Assembly (NCBI GenBank): GCA_009760855.2 | Contig: WPIO01000077.1 | Span: forward strand, 1,773,001 to 1,833,000 | Length of the DNA: 60,000 bases | Direction of reading: 5' to 3' | Source of the DNA: Cristatella mucedo | Taxonomy: Eukaryota > Bryozoa > Phylactolaemata > Cristatellidae | Program-made: the position numbers and the translations under genes | The notes under the pieces: generated by a model | Databases searched by the model: none | What the model was told of the DNA's origin: nothing | The model's input: the letters and a program-made list of their open reading frames with translations, nothing else | Part shown: positions 54,336 through 60,000 of the stretch, piece after piece | Position numbering within the stretch: the stretch's first letter is position 1 | Layout: every line of letters starts with the position of its first letter

Positions 54336-55940
54336 CCGAAGGGTCAAGCCGACTGATGACTTTGACCCTGCAGCCTATCTATGATTGGCTGTCTCTTGCA
54401 AGGCAAAGGTCTGACCCCTCCTTGGCTTAATCCTGATTGCACTCGTGCCTTCGCGAAGCACTCGCTAGGCTGCATCCACACGTCGGAACCGTCGGCAGAA
54501 GCCTCGTGAATCCGCCAGTGCACACCTCTTAGCTGCTCGTCGCGGTCAGCTGCTTGCGGTGGGGAGCTGGACGTAGGCTCGGCAGCGGCTCTCTCCCCCG
54601 TCTCCTCCTCCTTCCTTCCTTCCTTCATTCCTTGCCCCTCCAGCGGCTCCTCGTCCCTCCCCTCCATGTCGCCCACTCGCGAGACGTCAAGTTTCCTGCA
54701 GGTAGCTATGGACACGGTTGCTCTGCCAGCGAGGCTGATGTCAGCGAGGTGACGTCAGCCTGAATTCGTCTTCGGTTTCGTGCCCCAAAGGGATATCTTA
54801 ATGCTGCGAGGCAGAAAGAGGGGGCGGGGCAAAGTCACATCCTGCCATCTTAAATTGAACCCGCGGCCTAGGACAAAAATGGAGGAACGCAGCGACCTCT
54901 GGAAAGCAGTGCTTGCCAACTAGCCGAGCTTCAGTGGCCACTAACGAAGGATTGGAACCGAGAATGCAGCCACACGTTTTTTTGGCTGCACCTCTTGCAT
55001 TAGCAGCTTCATGCAAGCTATATTAATAATGCCAGTTATCTTGTCTCTCACTTGTTTCTCTCTCTTCGTTGATATGAAGGGGCCCGGTTTGCTGTTTTTA
55101 ACGCTTGGGCTCTGCTGCTGCTGCCCGCATACTGGACACCTGCCTGCCTGTGCTGTGTGCGCATGGATGGACACGCTCGAACACAGTCGACATGAGCATG
55201 AATGCGCATGAGCACGTGAGTGCGATGTCGTGCTCCTCATCTTCAGACGCGATACTGGCAGCGCTCAGGAGCAGCATGCAGCATGCAGCATCCTCTTGTC
55301 GAAGAACACACACACAGAGGTTGGGCCGGGGTGCACGGTGCCGAGGGCAGTCCCTGCTGTTGCTCCCTGCGTCCGACCAGGCCTCTTTGCATTAGCCGAC
55401 CTAATTCAGATAGGGCTGTTCGGCTCGTGCCATTTTTTAATTGCTATGCTGCTAGTCATCTGTCTGTCGATTAGTCGTCGGTACCGGCACCTATCCACGA
55501 CTGTCACCACCACTAGGCATGCTAATCCGAACCGAGCGACCATGGCTAATGCAGCCGGCTGCTCATGGGCACTGGCAGCAACGCGACCACCGGGCACTAG
55601 TCACACATCAGGGCATTCGGCGGTCTGTTTGGTGCCAGCCACCATGCGTGCGGCTTGTTGCGTGACATCGTGCATCGGTATAAGCTCTGCACACAGCGCA
55701 CAGAGCGCGACAGACTGCAAGGCCCTAGTGGTCCTTCGCTAGATTTTCGTTGAGATTCGATTCCTTCGATAGAGTGTCCTCTCTGCGGCAAGCTTTGCAG
55801 GCAGCCAGGTTTACTTTGGCGGCCGAGTTGGATGTGCCCAGTGCCTCGTGATGAGCAGCGGATTGCAATGATCTGATTTTTGTCTGATTAATTTTTGCTG
55901 AACATGTCCATAATTTTAAAATAGCAAGTTCAAGGATGTT
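54336..55940. other. unassigned, moderately GC-rich sequence
   Basis: The longest frames are 123 residues (-, 54344-54715) and 170 residues (+, 55230-55742). Neither shows a domain. The - strand one is acidic/Gly-Ser-rich and could be an exon, but nothing supports it. Confidence 0.4.
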
Positions 55941-57555
55941 TTATGACGTACATAGCAAAACTGATCAGATCGAAATCACAAGTGAACTGCTGCAGTTTTG
56001 TACAAGCAGAGCTGAACTCACATTTGAAATTTCACGTTGATCCGTACAGTATCGGCCGAGTTATAGAATTTGCAAGGCAAATACTTGTATCTCAACATGC
56101 TGTAAGCATGTGCCTCGATGTACCAAGGTTCCATAAATTGAGATACAAGTCGCTTAGGATGCAGATCGGTTAATGAATAATTTGTAGATGTATTGATTCC
56201 GGTCTACTTCCTGGTTAGACACGGTTTGCATAATAATTTTTAATGCTTTCTTTTTATTTAGAATCTGTCAAAACTTCAGATCTTATTTCTAAAATGTTTG
56301 CGTTTATGAAAATAATGCTAAAAATATTAGATTGTGGTTAATCTTTTCAATATTTTCTCACGAGCTACAGCTAATTAAATCTATGCTGATTCCTAAGGCC
56401 ACTATAAGGCTGGTACCTAAGGTACAAGATAGAGATGCTCCACTCTCGAATCCCAATCGGAAGCTGAAGCTAGGCTGTATTTTGATGGTTGGCCATAGTT
56501 TATTCGGTCATAAAAATTCCACATCTTGCCGACTGCTTTCTCGGGTTTATTTGTTGTTCACTTATAACAATTTGCCTATGATTTCCCCTAGCTCATTGCA
56601 GGGGATTCAGTTAACGAAACTATGTAAAAAGTAGCTTAGATTTGCCGTTGTTCATCAAAAGATGCCACGGCAGCAAGCTTTTCCTGTACCGAGTCCTTGC
56701 GAATATGCTTCCAGGTAGTAACTGCAACGATCTGTTGAGTTCTTTCAAACTTGCAGCTTGCTAGCACAGGGCAAGATTAATATCAGGGTTCCGCAGTTCT
56801 GATCGGATGAAGTTGCTGCAAAACCGAGGAAAATTCGTTCGACTGGCATTTGGCATAACGTTTTGTTTTTGTCCGATTGTGGATTGGCTTATTCCTAGCC
56901 CAAAAAACTCAGTCGAGATTACCAGTCACATATTTCGTGCTGGGCTATCGTTCTGCCTTTGACCTCTGGCCTCTGATAACCAGGATTCAGGACTGGCCCC
57001 CTACTGATAGCTGGCCGGCCTACTAAAAGCCCCGACCCTGCCGGAGGTCAGTATCATCCAGTTTGCCTTGGGTGACCAAATGCATTTAGAGGTCCGTCGC
57101 AGACGTAATGTGTGGGATTCATGGAAGCCTGTGCCCGTGCTGTACCAAGCTAGGCGCAGTAAGCAGCCTGTAAGCTTGTATATAGCAGGTTCTGGCAGCA
57201 GCATGCTGAGAAAAGGCTGCTGTAAATTAGAAAGGACAGTCTGTGCTGTGAGGTCAAGCTGTAAGGTTCTGTGCTTCACCCAGTGTGTCAATCCTTGGCA
57301 GAAAGCTAAATGGCTTCATACAGACGAAGATGTATTGACACACCGAATTTTTAGCTCCAAGTCTTATCTCGGAGATGCAAAAAAGGTCAGGAGTGCGAAT
57401 GTAAAATTAGACAGCTTTTAGTTCGTCTGCTAAATAATTTTGAAAAAGTGCCAGTTTCTAAACAGTATTGGATTATCCACTGCATCTGAAGCACCTCAAT
57501 ATTTAGAGCAGGAGCACGAGGGCGGTGCATCGCCGATCCCTAGCACTGAGAATAA
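55941..57555. other. unassigned sequence with one inverted repeat
   Basis: Frames of 76-117 residues without known motifs. The 13-bp inverted repeat at 56083-56150 is the only structured signal. Confidence 0.5.
56083..56150. repeat. inverted repeat with inner hairpin
   Basis: ACTTGTATCTCAA (56083-56095) pairs perfectly with TTGAGATACAAGT (56138-56150). The 42-base centre begins with a second small hairpin, CATGC/GCATG (56096-56110). Confidence 0.85.
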
Positions 57556-57559
57556 GGCA

Positions 57560-57715
57560 CTTTTCTTTTTGCCCACAAGAGAACGAGATCTTGTTCTGGG
57601 GGACTTTAACTTGCCCGAAAAGGAGCAGGTCAATTGGCTAGAGATAACTTGCCAACACAAAGACGACTCGACTCGCACGGACGAAGCAAATGCTTTGAGA
57701 AACGTGGTTTTTTAG
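57560..57715 (+). pseudogene. possible LINE endonuclease fragment
   Basis: The + frame reads RERDLVLGDFNLPEKEQVNW. The LGDFNLP...W pattern is typical of the apurinic-type endonuclease of non-LTR retrotransposons, where D and N are catalytic. Only this one motif is seen. The flanking sequence shows no other endonuclease block, so it may be chance or a heavily decayed remnant. Confidence 0.35.
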
Positions 57716-58570
57716 CTTTGTTTCAATGCCGTCAAATCAGGGAGTGTCGTGACGACCAACAGGAGTAAGCTCTGTGCTTTGGGCACATGCTAACTGGCTG
57801 CATGATCTCTAAAGGGTTTTAGGTTGGTTAAAGGCACAGCTAAGCAAATTGAGTAGGAAGACCTTAAAGCCGGCTGGTTAAGTACTTCGGATAGTTTGTC
57901 TACAGCAAGAGAAAAAATAGACCTGACATTGAGTGCCAGAACCTTGAAGTTTATATGCTGCCTGATATGGAACCGGGGCAGGTCTGTGAAGAAGGAGTAA
58001 TGTGGCACTTACAATGTTCATGACAGACAAGTTTGGGTGATGGGTTTTGCACCGAATGTAAACATCTCGTTTCACAAAAACAAAGATCAGCCAATAGTGA
58101 GTTACAGAAGTTTAGATGGGATTACACCAGTTCACAGACCTGCTTAGCTATGCTATCTTTAGTTAAGCACGACCGAATGTTTTCTATATTGCCTTGCTGA
58201 AAGTAGGTGGACTTAACTTGGAGCTAATGTGGTCATCTAGTGAAAGGTCACTTTTGAACTGAACTCCCAGATTTTGTATGTATGTAACAGGTGTCATGCT
58301 GACCGAGCCTATATTTAGGTTTAGGTTTTCCAAATTCTTATCAACTCTGGTTCACCAATAAGTAATTAGCTGGTTTTATCATCACTCAAGCAATGAAAAC
58401 TTGCTGCCATTCAAGTGCGATTGTCAGCAATACATGCTGCAATGGAGTTGAGAGAGCTCGACCACCTGAAAGACAGGGATGGATCACAGTACGGGTACAG
58501 TTGTGCAGCATCTACATACAAATGAAAGGTTAGATTGCACATGGCGAATACCTCAGCAGGAGGGGGATAG
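57716..58570 (-). pseudogene. LINE family A, diverged copy
   Basis: The - strand shows SIAACIADNRT preceded by VFAMCNLTFHLYVDAAQLYP, where YADD has become YVDA. Downstream come LHNIxNIRSCLT-type sequence, DLPRFHIRQHINFKVLALNV and VPLTNLKPFRDHA. Stops and frameshifts are numerous. The 3' UTR/tail is missing and the 5' side is cut by another LINE tail at 58571. Divergence puts it among the older copies. Confidence 0.75.
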
Positions 58571-58672
58571 TAATAATAATAATAATGTCTTTTATATAGC
58601 ACCTAAAGAGAACCAGATGCTTATCGAGATGCTTTACAACTCACTGCAGGCGAAGCAATGACTGCAGGAGAG
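58571..58672 (-). mobile_element. LINE family A tail inserted beside a diverged copy
   Basis: A (TAA)n tail then TCTTTTATATAGCACCTAAA GAGAACC and GAGATGCTTTAC on the - strand. Only the extreme 3' end is present. Confidence 0.6.
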
Positions 58673-58893
58673 GTGGTTTACTTGATTGCTCGTAGGTTGT
58701 CAAAACCCGGTGTGTGGTGTGTACGGGTGCTGCCATTAGTTTATGCTTGCGATCATACATGCCGCCATGTTTGCCACTTTTTCTGAGAATTCACCCTATA
58801 GTGCTCTCATTAGTCTTTACTGTGCATACTCGCACAGCCGTGGCGATAAAATAACAATATACCTGTAAGAATCTAATCGACAAATGAAATTGA

Positions 58894-59800
58894 CTAATAG
58901 AAAGTGGCTCTACCTTGATTTGTAATCATTACGTGTATGTGAATTGGAATGGATGCCCGGATCCTCGTGCGTAATTTCTGAGCGATTTCTCGCCAGCATT
59001 GGCACAAAACGTCAAATAAGACATCTTTAAAGGTGGGACGAATAGCTGACGATCTAGCACTTTGCTTCAAGGCATGCCACAAGTTTTCGATAGGGTTCAA
59101 ATCAGAACGCCAAGTTTGGCCGTGGCCATACAGTCAGTGAAGGATAGCCACAGTGGGGACCATTTTGGAAAACTCTCTCTCACCTACAATGCGACAATGC
59201 TTAGGATTGCTATCCTGTGGTGCCGTATACAGTCTGACCCTATCAGGGCCATCACACTTCCACTGCAGATATTTTTGTACTATCAAATATTTATGCTGGT
59301 TCGTAATGCCTTCTGTGCGACAGAGAGAGAGTTATGGTACAATATGCCATGCAACAGCCCCATACTATTGCTCATTTGCCACTGGCCTTCACCCGTCTAT
59401 TCTGAAGGCAGTCATCGTGGCAAGCGCTAATTTAATGCAATTCTTCACATGTGCTCTCTCCTACTAGTATTGCAAATGGTGAACTTCGATTAATCAGTCT
59501 ACACAGCTCTGCCAGTCAGCCAAGGTCCGGTGGGCATTCTCCCTTACCCTACTGCAGGTGGCTTAATTTTGCTTTTTAGAAAGCATTGGTTTGCGACGTT
59601 CGATCCTAGAGAGTATGCCTTATTGGCGTAACTTCCGCAGAACGGTTGATTCGCCGAGTTAAGCACTGTTATAAGTTAAAGTACGAAAGCAATACTTCTC
59701 TAAAAAGCAATTCCGTCCACATGATGGCTCGTGTTTGTATGCTCCTTATGTCCCGATCGTTTGTCAACTTGCATCGAATGGGCTGCTCCCTCGGTTCCGA
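58894..59800 (-). pseudogene. Tc1/mariner transposase pseudogene
   Basis: The - strand shows, across frames, ESTVLRKLRQ and SRIERRKPMLSKKQN (end of the DNA-binding domain). Then come REN.AHRTLADWQSCVD, RRVKASGK and IVWG (core around the first catalytic Asp). Next are EGITNQHKYL, QDSNPKHCR (second Asp block, near 59180-59217) and NPIENLWHALKQSARSS (third acidic residue, E). The frame ends at NQGRATFY. This order is diagnostic of Tc1-type DDE transposases that cut and paste DNA at TA sites. Stops and at least three frameshifts make it dead. The N-terminal part above about 59720 is unclear, and I found no terminal inverted repeats. Confidence 0.8.
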
Positions 59801-60000
59801 CATACCGATTTGCGACGACTCCTGAATATTTTAGTGCACCGAATGCTCAGAATTTATTAGCTGTCTCTAATGTGCACCTTTTTGTAGTCGGCCTAATGCA
59901 ATCCCACATTTGTCGTTCCGTGAAAGCAGAATTTTCCTTGCTTTGCCCATCTTTCATCGGCTGTTAGTTACTCTACCACCTCCAAATTTGGCAGCAAAGG
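59801..60000. other. unassigned sequence at window edge
   Basis: A 78-residue + frame (59731-59967) is on the strand opposite the transposase remnant and has no motif. This stretch may hold the decayed 5' end of the Tc1-type element. Confidence 0.4.

Noticed and set aside
54344-54715. 123-residue acidic - strand frame
   Set aside because: It could be an exon but has no recognised motif or conserved splice sites, so the evidence is too weak to annotate.
55943-56173. 76-residue + frame
   Set aside because: It contains the inverted repeat at 56083-56150 and no domain; it is likely noncoding.

Overview
The window looks like invertebrate animal nuclear DNA. It has no operons or dense coding. It carries many degraded non-LTR retrotransposons of the L2/CR1 type, tRNA-derived SINEs, decayed DNA transposons (hAT, Tc1/mariner), long microsatellites and several CpG-rich blocks. 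I cannot fix the phylum from sequence alone. The LINE protein style is common in molluscs, annelids, echinoderms, cnidarians, chordates and ticks, so I leave it at 'metazoan, probably invertebrate'.

Only one host-gene exon is recognised with confidence, on the + strand at about 50.6-51.64 kb. It encodes the N-terminal rhodanese (kinase-docking) half of a MAP-kinase phosphatase of the DUSP8/10/16 type, behind a long Ala/Ser-rich leader. It ends at a clear GT donor. The catalytic phosphatase exons are not in the window.

Layout. 0-7.3 kb: mostly unassigned, with old LINE and SINE scraps. 7.37-11.76 kb: a nested pile-up in which one LINE (family A, - strand) is split by a SINE, by a family-B LINE (itself carrying a SINE) and by a second family-A LINE. 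12-18 kb: repeat remnants, an AT-rich array and a 32-bp tandem repeat. 20.46-23.29 kb: the best-preserved family-A reverse transcriptase (- strand), interrupted by an opposite-strand LINE tail and abutting a family-B LINE whose 3' tail runs into a long ATAC microsatellite. 24.9-25.6 kb: a (CT)n tract facing a (GA)n tract. 26.8-29.96 kb: another LINE and a decayed transposon ORF with an FVGPQI motif. 30.5-49.1 kb: GC/CpG-rich blocks alternating with SINEs, a hAT transposase pseudogene, a short hAT-like MITE, an old LINE and small hairpin-rich arrays. 49.6-50.1 kb: (GT)n facing (AC)n. 50.6-53.3 kb: the phosphatase exon and following intron. 53.3-60 kb: SINE and LINE scraps, a possible LINE endonuclease fragment and a Tc1/mariner pseudogene.

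The repeats form a connected system. SINE1 and LINE-A end in closely similar 3' tails, suggesting the SINE used LINE-A machinery. LINE-B copies end in ATAC/ATGTA tails that appear to have seeded microsatellites. A separate SINE2 family occurs at least six times with a different tail. I found no candidate for a new coding system. The most informative signals are the nested insertions and these tail relationships. Nearly all long open frames in the GC-rich blocks and microsatellites look like composition artefacts and are not annotated as genes.
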